Of a DNA stretch of 64,000 bases, positions 16,263 to 24,051 are shown one piece after another. The notes beneath the pieces were generated by a model. The model saw nothing but the letters and a program-made list of their open reading frames with translations, ran no database searches and was not told the DNA's origin. Every line of letters starts with the position of its first letter. Position 1 is the stretch's first letter. Source of the stretch: Pimelobacter simplex (GTDB lineage: Bacteria; Actinomycetota; Actinomycetes; Propionibacteriales; Nocardioidaceae); NCBI RefSeq assembly GCF_900114845.1, contig NZ_FOUK01000005.1, positions 314,339 through 378,338 of the forward strand, in the 5' to 3' direction. The position numbers and the translations under genes were made by a program.

Positions 16263-17201
16263 ATGCGTCTGGGCGTGCTCGACATCGGTTCGAACACCGG
16301 TCACCTGCTCGTGGTCGACGCCCACGGCGGGGCCGCGCCGCTGCCGGCGTACTCCTACAAGGAGCCGCTGCGGCTGGCCGAGCACCTCGACGACGCGGGT
16401 GACGTGTCCCCGACGGGGATCGCGGCGCTGACCGCGTTCACCGCGCAGGCGCTGGTGGTCGCGGAGGAGAAGGGCTGCGAGGAGATGCTCTCGTTCGCGA
16501 CCTCGGCGGTGCGCGACGCGGGCAACTCCGAGGACGTGCTGGCGCACGTCGAGGCCGAGACGGGGGTCCGGATCGAGGTGCTCCCGGGCGAGGACGAGGC
16601 GCGCCTCACCTTCCTGGCCGTACGACGCTGGTTCGGCTGGTCGGCCGGGCGGCTGGCGGTGTTCGACATCGGGGGCGGCTCGCTCGAGATCGCGGCGGGC
16701 TCCGACGAGCGGCCGGACGTCGCGTGGTCGCTGCCGCTGGGGGCGGCGCGGCTGGCGCGGGCCGAGTTCGCGCACCAGCCCGACGACGAGGCGCTGCGCC
16801 AGATCCGGCGGCGGATCCGGGCCGACATCGCCCGCGACGCGGGCCACCTCCTGCGCGCCGGTACGACGCACCGCGCGTCGGCCACCTCCAAGACGTTCCG
16901 CTCGCTGGCCCGCATCTGCGGGGCCGCGCCGTCGGCGGACGGGCCGCTCGTGCCGCGGACGCTGCCGCTGACCGAGCTGCGGCAGTGGATCCCCAAGCTG
17001 GTGGCGATGACGTCCGAGGAGCTCGCCGCGCTGCCGGGGGTCTCGCCGAGCCGCACGCACCAGATCGTGCCGGGGGCGCTCGTCGCCGAGGCCTGCATGG
17101 ACATCTTCGACCTGTCCGAGCTCGAGATCTGTCCCTGGGCGCTGCGGGAGGGCGTCATCCTCGAGCGTCTCGACAAGCTCAGCGTCACCGACGAGCCATG
17201 A
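16263..17201 (+). CDS. Ppx/GppA-family phosphatase
   Basis: 312 residues of the ASKHA-fold exopolyphosphatase/pppGpp phosphohydrolase family: N-terminal LDIGSNTGHLLVVD, the EDEARLTFLAVRRWF segment and the second phosphate loop VFDIGGGSLEIAAG. It should hydrolyse polyphosphate or pppGpp, though actinobacterial short members vary in activity. The ATG at 16263 is the first start with family-like sequence. The stop overlaps the ATG of the next gene (ATGA), which places it at the head of an operon with the isomerase and an ABC exporter. Confidence 0.9.
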   Translation: MRLGVLDIGSNTGHLLVVDAHGGAAPLPAYSYKEPLRLAEHLDDAGDVSPTGIAALTAFTAQALVVAEEKGCEEMLSFATSAVRDAGNSEDVLAHVEAETGVRIEVLPGEDEARLTFLAVRRWFGWSAGRLAVFDIGGGSLEIAAGSDERPDVAWSLPLGAARLARAEFAHQPDDEALRQIRRRIRADIARDAGHLLRAGTTHRASATSKTFRSLARICGAAPSADGPLVPRTLPLTELRQWIPKLVAMTSEELAALPGVSPSRTHQIVPGALVAEACMDIFDLSELEICPWALREGVILERLDKLSVTDEP

Positions 17202-18046
17202 CCTCCGGGGCGGGGCGATCGGCGGGCGGACCGGGGGGTCGGCCGAGGATCGGCCTGTCCACCAGCTCGGTCTACCCGGAGTCGACCGCGCACGCGTTCG
17301 CCTATGCGGCGTCCGTGGGCTACGAGGCCGTCGAGGTGATGGTCGGCATCGACGCGCTCTCGCAGCAGATCGACGCGGTGCGCCAGCTGGCCGAGCACCA
17401 CGACCTGCCGATCAGCGCGATCCACGCGCCCTGCCTGCTGTTCACGCAGCGGGTGTGGGGGGTGGAGCCGTGGGGGAAGCTCGAGCGCTCCGCCGCGATG
17501 GCGAAGGCGGTGGGGGCCGAGGTGGTCGTGGTGCACCCGCCGTTCCGCTGGCAGCGCGAGTACGCGCGTGACTTCGTCAACGGCATCGCCGCGCTCGAGG
17601 AGTCGTCGGGCATCGCGTTCGCGGTCGAGAACATGTACCCGTGGCGGGCGTCCAAGCGCCGGATGGAGATGTACCTCCCGAGCTGGGACCCGTCGGCCGA
17701 GGACTACGCCAACACGACGATCGACCTGTCCCACGCGGCCATCGCGCAGTCCGACCCGGTCGCGATGGCCGAGCGGCTGGGCCCGCGGCTGCGGCACATC
17801 CACCTCACCGACGGCACCGACTCGGCCAAGGACGAGCACCTCGTCCCGGGCCGCGGCGACATGGGGGCGGCGGGCTTCCTGCGGCACCTGGCGGCGACCG
17901 GCTTCGGTGGCGAGGTGGTGCTCGAGATCAACACCCGGCGCTGCACGACGCGCGAGGAGCGGGAGGCCGACCTGCGCGAGTCGCTCGAGTTCGCGATCGA
18001 GCACCTCACCGTCGTCCCGGCCGAGCCCGGCGGCGAACCCGCGTGA
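17198..18046 (+). CDS. Sugar phosphate isomerase/epimerase-like TIM-barrel protein
   Basis: 282 residues of the AP endonuclease 2/xylose isomerase-like barrel: GLSTSSVYPES, GYEAVEVMVG, ISAIHAPCLLF, VVVHPPFRWQ, FAVENMYPW, TIDLSHAA, HIHLTDG and VVLEINTRRC supply the strand-end His, Glu and Asp residues expected to bind a metal. The substrate is not predictable. It overlaps the Ppx/GppA stop at the 5' side and the ABC ATPase GTG at the 3' side, so all are co-translated. Confidence 0.86.
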   Translation: MTSGAGRSAGGPGGRPRIGLSTSSVYPESTAHAFAYAASVGYEAVEVMVGIDALSQQIDAVRQLAEHHDLPISAIHAPCLLFTQRVWGVEPWGKLERSAAMAKAVGAEVVVVHPPFRWQREYARDFVNGIAALEESSGIAFAVENMYPWRASKRRMEMYLPSWDPSAEDYANTTIDLSHAAIAQSDPVAMAERLGPRLRHIHLTDGTDSAKDEHLVPGRGDMGAAGFLRHLAATGFGGEVVLEINTRRCTTREEREADLRESLEFAIEHLTVVPAEPGGEPA

Positions 18047-18747
18047 GCACGGTCGAGGTCGCCGGCCTGCGCGTCGTCCGTGGCGGACGGGTGGTGCTCG
18101 ACGGCCTCGACCTGACGATCGGCCCCGGGGTGACGGGCCTCCTGGGCCCGTCGGGGTGCGGGAAGTCCACGCTGCTGCGCAGCATCGTCGGCGTGCAGCG
18201 GGTCGCGGGCGGCACGGTCACCGTGCTGGGCGCGCCCGCCGGGAGCGCGGCGCTGCGCGACCGGGTGGGCTACCAGACCCAGTCCTCCAGCGTGTACGAC
18301 GACCTGACGGTCCTCGAGAACCTCCGCTTCTTCGCGCGGGTGCTGGGGATCGGCCCCGCCGCGGCCGACGAGGCCGCCGCCTCCGTCGACCTGGGTGGTC
18401 ACCGCGACGCGGTCGTCGGCCGGCTCAGCGGCGGCCAGCGCTCGCGCGTCGGTCTCGCCGTGGCGCTGCTGGGGAGCCCCGAGCTGCTCGTGCTCGACGA
18501 GCCCACCGTGGGCCTCGATCCCGTGCTGCGGCGCGACCTCTGGGCACTCTTCCACCGGATCGCGACCGCCGGGACGGCCGTGCTCGTGTCGAGCCACGTC
18601 ATGGACGAGGCCGAGCGGTGCGACGACCTGCTGCTCATGCGCGAGGGGCGGATCATCGCGCAGGGCGCGCCCTCCGCGATCAAGCAGCGGCAGGGGGCTC
18701 CCGACATCGAGACGGCGTTCCTGGCGCTGGTGGAGGGCGCGGAGTGA
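18043..18747 (+). CDS. ABC transporter ATP-binding protein
   Basis: 234 residues. Walker A GPSGCGKST, Q-loop region GYQTQSSSVYDDLTV, signature LSGGQRSRVGLAVALL, Walker B LLVLDEP and a switch histidine in VSSHVMDEAE. It resembles drug or lipid exporter ATPases of the ABC-2 type. The GTG overlaps the isomerase stop, and its own stop overlaps the permease GTG. No substrate-binding protein is encoded, which favours export. Confidence 0.93.
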   Translation: MSTVEVAGLRVVRGGRVVLDGLDLTIGPGVTGLLGPSGCGKSTLLRSIVGVQRVAGGTVTVLGAPAGSAALRDRVGYQTQSSSVYDDLTVLENLRFFARVLGIGPAAADEAAASVDLGGHRDAVVGRLSGGQRSRVGLAVALLGSPELLVLDEPTVGLDPVLRRDLWALFHRIATAGTAVLVSSHVMDEAERCDDLLLMREGRIIAQGAPSAIKQRQGAPDIETAFLALVEGAE

Positions 18748-19478
18748 CGCCGCGGGTGACGCTGGCGGTCGCCGTCCGCGTGCTCACGCAGCTGCGCCGC
18801 GACCACCGCACGCTGGCGATGCTGCTGGTCCTGCCGTGCCTGCTGCAGGTGCTGCTGTGGTGGATCTTCGACTCGACGCCACTCGTCTTCGACCGGATCG
18901 GCCCGGCCCTGCTGGCGATCTTCCCGTTCTTCGTGATGTTCCTGGTCACGAGCATCACCACGCTGCGCGAGCGGTCGAGCGGCACGCTCGAACGCCTCTT
19001 CACGCTGCCGATGGGCCGTCTCGACTTCCTGTGCGGCTACGCGCTCGCGTTCGGCGCGGTCGCCGCCGTGCAGGCCGCGCTGGCGTCCGGGGTGGCGGCC
19101 GGCCTGCTCGACCTCGACGTCGAAGGACCGCTGGTGCTGCTGATCGTGGTCGGCGTCGCGGACGCCGTGCTGGGCACGGCGCTGGGGCTGTTCGTGTCGG
19201 CGTTCGCGCGCACGGAGTTCCAGGCGGTGCAGTTCCTGCCCGCCGTCGTGGTGCCGCAGATCCTGCTCTGCGGGCTGATCCTGCCGCGCGACCACCTGCC
19301 GCCGGTGCTCGAGGCGGTCGCGAACGTCCTGCCGCTCACCTACGCCGTCGACGCGATGGAGCAGCTCGCGACGACGTCCGGCACCGGCCAGGTCTGGCGG
19401 GACGTCGGCATCGTCGCGGCGTTCGCGATCGCGGCGCTCGCTCTCGGGGCGGTGACCCTGCGCCGTCGTACCGACTGA
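18744..19478 (+). CDS. ABC-2 type transporter permease
   Basis: 244 residues with about six membrane helices, including LAMLLVLPCLLQVLLWWIF, ALLAIFPFFVMFLVTSITTL and LGLFVSAFARTEFQAVQFLPAVVVPQILLCGLILP. The pattern ERSSGTLERLFTLPM between helices 2 and 3 is typical of ABC-2 permeases. The GTG overlaps the ATPase stop (GTGA). Together they form an exporter of unknown substrate. Confidence 0.92.
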   Translation: MTPRVTLAVAVRVLTQLRRDHRTLAMLLVLPCLLQVLLWWIFDSTPLVFDRIGPALLAIFPFFVMFLVTSITTLRERSSGTLERLFTLPMGRLDFLCGYALAFGAVAAVQAALASGVAAGLLDLDVEGPLVLLIVVGVADAVLGTALGLFVSAFARTEFQAVQFLPAVVVPQILLCGLILPRDHLPPVLEAVANVLPLTYAVDAMEQLATTSGTGQVWRDVGIVAAFAIAALALGAVTLRRRTD

Positions 19479-19499
19479 CGGACTTCGACGGAAGGCCCG

Positions 19500-19505
19500 T
19501 AGTTT
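19500..19505 (+). promoter_or_regulatory. -10 box (TAGTTT), probable leaderless promoter
   Basis: TAGTTT ends eight bases before the ATG at 19513. The short GGGGG between them may also serve as a weak ribosome binding site. Confidence 0.45.
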
Positions 19506-19512
19506 TGGGGGC

Positions 19513-20340
19513 ATGCGGCCGGTCCGGGACTCCTTGATGCTGCTGTCGCGCAGCCCCGTGGGTCGGCGGGTCGTGCGCACCTTCGTGCCCGGCGAGCGGG
19601 TCGACGACGCGGTGCGCGCGGTCGCCGAGGTGCGGCGGGCCGGCTTCCGGGCCGGGGTCGAGCGGCTGGGCGCGCCCGGGGGCTCCGAGGTCGCCGAGTA
19701 CCGCACGCTGCTCGACCGGCTCTCCGACGCGGGCCTCGCGGCCGGCACCGACGTCACGGTCGGGGTGGTCGCGCTCGACGACGCCCGCAAGATCTGCCGG
19801 ACGGCGGCGGCAGCCGACGCGACGATCACGGTCGGCGGCGTCCCTGCCGCCACGGACGTCGACGCGAGGCTCGCCCTCGTCACGGCGCTGCGCGCGGACT
19901 TCCCCGACGTCGGCGTCGTGCTGCACGCGGCGCTCCCGCGCACCGAGGACGACTGCCGGGCGCTGGCCCGGGCCGGGAGCCGGGTGCGGCTCGAGCGGGG
20001 TGCCGACGCAGCCGACGCCGAGGTCGACCAGGCCTACGTCCGCTGCCTCAAGGTGCTGCTCGGCAGCGCCGGGCACCCGGTCGTCGCCACCCACGACCCG
20101 CGGCTGCTCGAGATCGCCGTCGCGCTGGCGAGCCGCTACGGGCGCGCGCCCACGACGTACGAGCTCCAGCTCCGGTACGGCGTCCGCCCGGCCGAGCAGC
20201 GCCGCCTCGCCGGGACCGGCGAGCAGGTCCGCGTGCTGCTGCCGTACGGAACCGACTGGTACGGCTACCTGGTGGGACGAGTGGCGGAGCGTCCGGCCCA
20301 CCTGTCACTGTTGCTGACGTCGTTGATCCCCAGGAAGTGA
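19513..20340 (+). CDS. Degenerate proline-dehydrogenase-like protein
   Basis: 275 residues. The C-terminal block YELQLRYGVRPAEQ...LLPYGTDWYGYL...AERP and ATHDPRL show descent from proline dehydrogenase (PRODH/PutA domain). Several positions that bind FAD or proline in active enzymes are changed: the lysine of the VKLS strand reads VGVV, the aspartate of LDMED reads VGGVP, KGAY reads RGAD, and the first Arg of the RRxAERP motif is Gly. The protein is also about 30 residues short. I infer a non-catalytic or repurposed protein. Its stop overlaps the proC GTG (GTGA), so the two are made together. Confidence 0.8.
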   Translation: MRPVRDSLMLLSRSPVGRRVVRTFVPGERVDDAVRAVAEVRRAGFRAGVERLGAPGGSEVAEYRTLLDRLSDAGLAAGTDVTVGVVALDDARKICRTAAAADATITVGGVPAATDVDARLALVTALRADFPDVGVVLHAALPRTEDDCRALARAGSRVRLERGADAADAEVDQAYVRCLKVLLGSAGHPVVATHDPRLLEIAVALASRYGRAPTTYELQLRYGVRPAEQRRLAGTGEQVRVLLPYGTDWYGYLVGRVAERPAHLSLLLTSLIPRK

Positions 20341-21155
20341 GCGAGCAGACCGTGAGCGAGAAGCGGACCGCCGTCATCGGCGCCGGCGTGATGGGCGAGA
20401 CCCTCCTGTCCGGCCTGATCCGGGCCGGCCGGAGTGCCGACCGGCTGGTGGTGGTCGAGAAGCGACCGGAGCGGGCCGCCGAGCTCGCCGAGAAGTACGG
20501 CGTCAGCGTGGTCGACGAGGTGCGCGCGGCCGCCGAGGCCGACACGGTCCTCCTCGTCGTCAAGCCGCAGGACATGGCCGACGTCCTCGCCGAGCTGGGC
20601 CCGGCGCTGGCGCCCGGCAAGCTCCTCGTCTCGCTCGCCGCAGGCATCACCACCGGCTTCGTCGAGTCGCGCGTCCCCGACGGCGTGGCCGTCGTCCGGG
20701 TGATGCCGAACACGCCCGCGCTCGTCGACGAGGGCATGGCGGCCATCTCGCCGGGCACCCACTGCGACGACAGCCACCTGGCCGAGGCCGAGGAGCTGAT
20801 GGCCTCGGTCGGGCGCGTGGTCCGGGTGCCGGAGAAGCAGCAGGACGCGGTCACCGCGATCAGCGGCTCGGGTCCGGCCTACGTCTTCTTCGTCGTGGAG
20901 TCGATGATCGAGGCCGGCGTCCACCTCGGCCTGCCGCGCACCGTCGCCCAGGAGCTCGTCGTGCAGACCCTGGTCGGCTCGGCGGCCATGCTGCGCGAGA
21001 CCGGCGAGCACCCCGCGGTGCTGCGCGAGCAGGTCACCTCGCCTGGCGGTACGACGGCCGCGGCGCTGCGCGAGCTCGAGGTGCACCGCGTGCGCGCGGC
21101 CTTCCTCGCCGCGCTCGAGGCGGCGCGCGACCGCTCGCACGAGCTCGGCAGCTAG
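20337..21155 (+). CDS. proC: Pyrroline-5-carboxylate reductase
   Basis: Reduces P5C to proline with NADPH, the last step of proline synthesis. 272 residues: N-terminal Rossmann motif AVIGAGVMGETLLSGL, VKPQDM, the RVMPNTPALVDEGMAA block and the C-terminal dimerisation signature beginning TSPGGTTAAALRELE. GTG at 20337 overlaps the upstream stop and has AGGAA directly before it; a second in-frame GTG at 20352 is possible. Its position just before a helix-turn-helix/bS22/epimerase block parallels mycobacteria, although trpS and an exporter operon intervene here. Confidence 0.95.
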   Translation: MSEQTVSEKRTAVIGAGVMGETLLSGLIRAGRSADRLVVVEKRPERAAELAEKYGVSVVDEVRAAAEADTVLLVVKPQDMADVLAELGPALAPGKLLVSLAAGITTGFVESRVPDGVAVVRVMPNTPALVDEGMAAISPGTHCDDSHLAEAEELMASVGRVVRVPEKQQDAVTAISGSGPAYVFFVVESMIEAGVHLGLPRTVAQELVVQTLVGSAAMLRETGEHPAVLREQVTSPGGTTAAALRELEVHRVRAAFLAALEAARDRSHELGS

Positions 21156-21166
21156 GCCACCACGCC

Positions 21167-21856
21167 CTAGACCGGCAGCGCCCCGAGCCCACGCACGGTC
21201 GTGAACTCGCCGGCCCGCCGCGCCATCCGGCCGGCCCGGTCGAGCAACAGCGCCGTCAGCCCGGCCCGCTGGGCGCCGACGACGTCGTTGCGCAGCGAGT
21301 CGCCGACCATGAGCGTGGCGTGGGGCGCGACGCCGAGGGCGGCGCAGGCGGTGAGGTAGGCGCGCGGGTCGGGCTTGGCGGCGGGCAGCTCGGACGAGGC
21401 GAAGACCGGGACGTCGTCGCGGTGCAGGCCGGTGCGGCGCAGCTTGTCGGTCTGGATGGTCAGCTCGCCGTTGGTGAGGATGCCGACGCGCAGCCCGGCC
21501 GCGCGGGCGCGCTCGATGGCGGCCGCGGCGTCGTCGAAGGCGCGCTGGGCGGCCTGGTAGCAGGAGAGGAAGCCCGCGAAGACGTCGTCGGCCAGGGCGT
21601 CGTCGGCGAGGTTCCAGGAGGGCAGGAAGGCGCGGATGCGCACCCGCCGCTGCTCGGTGTAGCTGATCTCGCGGCGCTGGGCGCGCTCGTAGTGCCGGGC
21701 CTCGAGCGCGCACCAGCGCTCGGCGTGGGCCTCGAGGTCGGCCGGGGTCTCGGCGAGGCCGAGGCCGGTCAGCCAGGCGCGCAGACCGCGGTCGGCGGCA
21801 CCGCGGTGGTCGACCAGGGTGTCGTCCAGGTCGAGGAGCAGGGCCTGGAACGTCAT
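21167..21856 (-). CDS. HAD-superfamily phosphatase (YjjG-like)
   Basis: 229 residues with all four HAD motifs: DLDDTL (nucleophile Asp), ILTNGEL, the conserved Lys in AAKPDPRAYL, and VGDSLRNDV. The helical cap inserted after motif I is of the YjjG (nucleotidase)/haloacid dehalogenase type. Substrate is unknown. It is convergent with proC, eleven bases away, and downstream of trpS on the same strand. Confidence 0.88.
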   Translation of the reverse strand: MTFQALLLDLDDTLVDHRGAADRGLRAWLTGLGLAETPADLEAHAERWCALEARHYERAQRREISYTEQRRVRIRAFLPSWNLADDALADDVFAGFLSCYQAAQRAFDDAAAAIERARAAGLRVGILTNGELTIQTDKLRRTGLHRDDVPVFASSELPAAKPDPRAYLTACAALGVAPHATLMVGDSLRNDVVGAQRAGLTALLLDRAGRMARRAGEFTTVRGLGALPV

Positions 21857-21905
21857 TCCGCGAAGTCTGCCAGCGCCCGCCGACAGTCTCCGAACTCGGC
21901 CGCAC

Positions 21906-22862
21906 TCACAGCCCGACGGCCGCCCGGGCCGCCGCGAGCACCGGCGCGGTGACCTCGCGGCAGCGGGCGGCGCCGCGCTCGAAGACCTCCTGGACGTACG
22001 CCGGATCGGCCGCCAGGTCGGCGTACCGGGCCTGGATCGGGGCGAGCTCGGCGACCACCGCGTCGGTGACGGCGGACTTGAGCGCCCCGTAGGTCGTGAC
22101 GTCGTCGGCGGAGCCGCCGCACGCGGTGAGGATCTCCAGCAGGTTGGTCACGCCGGGCTTGGCGTCGCGGTCGGCGCGGACGGGGTCCGGGCCCGGGTCG
22201 GAGTCGGTGACCGCGCGCGCGATCTTGCGGCGGACGACGTCCGGCGGGTCGAGCAGCGCGATCGAGCCGGCCTCCGGGCCGGACTTGCTCATCTTGCGGG
22301 TCGGCTCGGCGAGGTCCATGACCCGCGCCCCCGCGGGCGGGACGGTGATCTCGGGGAGGGTGAACACCTCGCCGTAGGTGGTGTTGAAGCGCAGCGCGAC
22401 GTCCCGGGTCAGCTCGATGTGCTGGCGCTGGTCGTCGCCCACCGGTACCTGCTCGGGCTGGTAGAGAAGGATGTCGGCGGCCATCAGCACCGGGTAGGTG
22501 AAGAGCGAGCAGCGGACCGTCTCGTGGCGCCGGGACTTCTCCTTGAACTGAATCATCCGGCCGAGCTCGCCGGTGGTGGCGACGCACTCCAGGAGGTAGG
22601 AGAGCTCGGTGTGCGCGGGCACCCGGCTCTGGCGGAAGAGCGTGCTGCGGTCGAGTCCGACGGCGAGCAGCAGCGCGCTCTGCTCGGCGATCGCGGCCCG
22701 CAGGGTCTCGGGGGAGCGCGGCGTCGTGAGGGCGTGCAGGTCGGAGATGCCGTAGAAGCAGTCGGCGGTGTCCTGGCCGTCGCGCATGGGGCGGAGGGCG
22801 CCGAGCAGATTGCCGAGGGTGAGGCGTCCGCTGGGCGTGAGGAGGGAGAGGCGTCGGGTCAT
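21906..22862 (-). CDS. trpS: Tryptophanyl-tRNA synthetase, auxiliary type
   Basis: Charges tRNA-Trp. 318 residues, class I: the HIGH-equivalent reads TLGN (in GRLTLGN) instead of the usual HLGN, with GRMIQFKEK, PVGDDQRQHIELTRD and KMSKSG in place. The LTLGN form and the RMIQ.KEK block recall the second, indolmycin-resistant TrpRS of Streptomyces, so the housekeeping enzyme may lie elsewhere. The ATG at 22862 has AGGAG about ten bases upstream. Upstream lie a 15-codon leader with tandem Trp codons and competing hairpins (22882-22967), indicating control by ribosome-mediated attenuation. Confidence 0.93.
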   Translation of the reverse strand: MTRRLSLLTPSGRLTLGNLLGALRPMRDGQDTADCFYGISDLHALTTPRSPETLRAAIAEQSALLLAVGLDRSTLFRQSRVPAHTELSYLLECVATTGELGRMIQFKEKSRRHETVRCSLFTYPVLMAADILLYQPEQVPVGDDQRQHIELTRDVALRFNTTYGEVFTLPEITVPPAGARVMDLAEPTRKMSKSGPEAGSIALLDPPDVVRRKIARAVTDSDPGPDPVRADRDAKPGVTNLLEILTACGGSADDVTTYGALKSAVTDAVVAELAPIQARYADLAADPAYVQEVFERGAARCREVTAPVLAAARAAVGL

Positions 22863-22881
22863 GAGGGCTCCTGGGATGAGG

Positions 22882-22967
22882 GCCCACGGGCGGCCGCGAC
22901 GGGCCGTGGAGCACGACGGCCGCCCGTGGGCGGCCGGTGTGAGAGGTGTGTCGAGGAGGCGGCCGCC
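22882..22967 (-). promoter_or_regulatory. Trp-responsive transcription attenuator of trpS
   Basis: In transcript order (minus strand): segment 1 at 22967-22958 (GGCGGCCGCC), segment 2 at 22936-22929 (CGGCCGCC), segment 3 at 22924-22917 (GGCGGCCG), segment 4 within 22896-22882. Segment 1 can pair with 2, and 2 with 3. The region 22931-22917 pairs perfectly over 15 bases with 22896-22882, which would be the terminator. Segment 1 begins just after the stop of a peptide with two adjacent Trp codons. The terminator lacks a clear U-run, as is common in high-GC genomes. Confidence 0.75.
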
Positions 22968-22968
22968 G

Positions 22969-23016
22969 TCAGGCGCGCCACCACAGCAGCTGCGAGGAGA
23001 TCAGCGGGGTCGACAC
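22969..23016 (-). CDS. trpS leader peptide with tandem tryptophan codons
   Basis: GTG at 23016 opens a 15-codon frame, MSTPLISSQLLWWRA, ending at TGA 22969. The two Trp codons are at 22983-22978, eleven bases before attenuator segment 1. A ribosome stalled there would cover segment 1 and free segment 2 to pair with segment 3. The frame starts seven bases after the stop of the TetR gene on the same strand. A GGGA about ten bases upstream is the only ribosome-binding-site candidate. Confidence 0.72.
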   Translation of the reverse strand: MSTPLISSQLLWWRA

Positions 23017-23023
23017 GTCTCGA

Positions 23024-23635
23024 TCATCCCACGCCGCGCAGGATGTCGACGTCGGGGACCACCTCGCCCGGCGGGGTGAGCAGGCCGAGCATGGTCGCCG
23101 CGATCGCCCGGGCGGCCTCGTCGGGGGCGAGCTCGCCGTCGTACACGGAGGTGGCGGCGGCGTGGGTGACCGTGTGCAGGGTGGTGACGAGCCACGAGAC
23201 CGGGAGGTCGGTGCGGAACCGGCCCTCCGCGCGGCCGTGCTCGAGGAGCCCGCGGACCCGCTCCCGCGGCTCGTCGTGGGCCGCGGCCATATCGGCGACC
23301 GGCATGCTCTTCTCGGCGGCGACCACCAGGGCGCCGTACCGGAGGGTGGTCTGCCAGCTCGCGTCGATGAGCCGGACCAGCGCGGCGGCCGGGTCGCCGG
23401 TGAGGTCGACGCCGCGCAGCGAGGCCTCGGCCTCGGCCATGGCGCGCGCGACGACGGCGGCGACGAGGACCGCGCGCGACTCGAAGTGGCCGTAGAGCGT
23501 GACCCGGCCGACGCCGGCCGCCTTGGCGATGTCGTTGATGCTCGCGTCGGGGTCGCGCGCCAGGCAGGTGGTGGCGGCGTCGAGGATCGCCTCCACGTTG
23601 CGGCGCGCGTCGGCACGGAGGGGTCGGGTGGTCAC
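23024..23635 (-). CDS. TetR-family transcriptional regulator
   Basis: 203 residues. N-terminal helix-turn-helix ASINDIAKAAGVGRVTLYGHFESRAVL is typical of TetR repressors; the C-terminal helices form the ligand-binding domain. GTG at 23635 overlaps the stop of the upstream membrane protein, so it is the third gene of an operon headed by an MFS exporter. It probably represses its own operon through the two TCGAAC-N6-GTnCGA sites at 25483-25528. Confidence 0.92.
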   Translation of the reverse strand: MTTRPLRADARRNVEAILDAATTCLARDPDASINDIAKAAGVGRVTLYGHFESRAVLVAAVVARAMAEAEASLRGVDLTGDPAAALVRLIDASWQTTLRYGALVVAAEKSMPVADMAAAHDEPRERVRGLLEHGRAEGRFRTDLPVSWLVTTLHTVTHAAATSVYDGELAPDEAARAIAATMLGLLTPPGEVVPDVDILRGVG

Positions 23636-24051
23636 GATGCAGTGATCGTAGGGCGCCGGTGGCAGCCGGCGTACTCCTCCCACCGCCAGGCCATCGCCCC
23701 CAGCATGAGCACGAACATCGCCACGTGCCCGACCAGCATCAGGCCGCCGGCGTCGACCACGCCGGTCCAGTGGAGGGGGACGGCGACCGCGAAGCCGGCG
23801 TACATGACGGCGCACATCTCGAGCACCGGCGCCCAGCGGTGCCCGCGGAACCGCATCCAGCCGGCCATGGGGACCGCCATGGTCGTGGCCATGACGAGCG
23901 TCTCGACCGTGGCCGAGCGCAGCCACGAGCCGTCGGGCGCCGCGCCGGTGGCGAGCATCCAGACCGGCCAGAGGACGAGCATGCCGAGGAGCATGGCGGC
24001 GACCATCTCGCCGTAGTGGAGCGCGAACCTGCGGACCTGCCGGCCGCTCAT
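23632..24051 (-). CDS. Small integral membrane protein of unknown function
   Basis: 139 residues with four predicted helices: VAAMLLGMLVLWPVWML, ETLVMATTMAVPMAGWM, VLEMCAVMYAGFAVAVPLHW and GGLMLVGHVAMFVLMLGAMAW. Rich in Met and Trp; no enzyme motif seen. ATG at 24051 overlaps the MFS stop (ATGA), and its stop overlaps the TetR GTG, so it is made together with the exporter and its regulator and may assist the exporter. Confidence 0.8.
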   Translation of the reverse strand: MSGRQVRRFALHYGEMVAAMLLGMLVLWPVWMLATGAAPDGSWLRSATVETLVMATTMAVPMAGWMRFRGHRWAPVLEMCAVMYAGFAVAVPLHWTGVVDAGGLMLVGHVAMFVLMLGAMAWRWEEYAGCHRRPTITAS

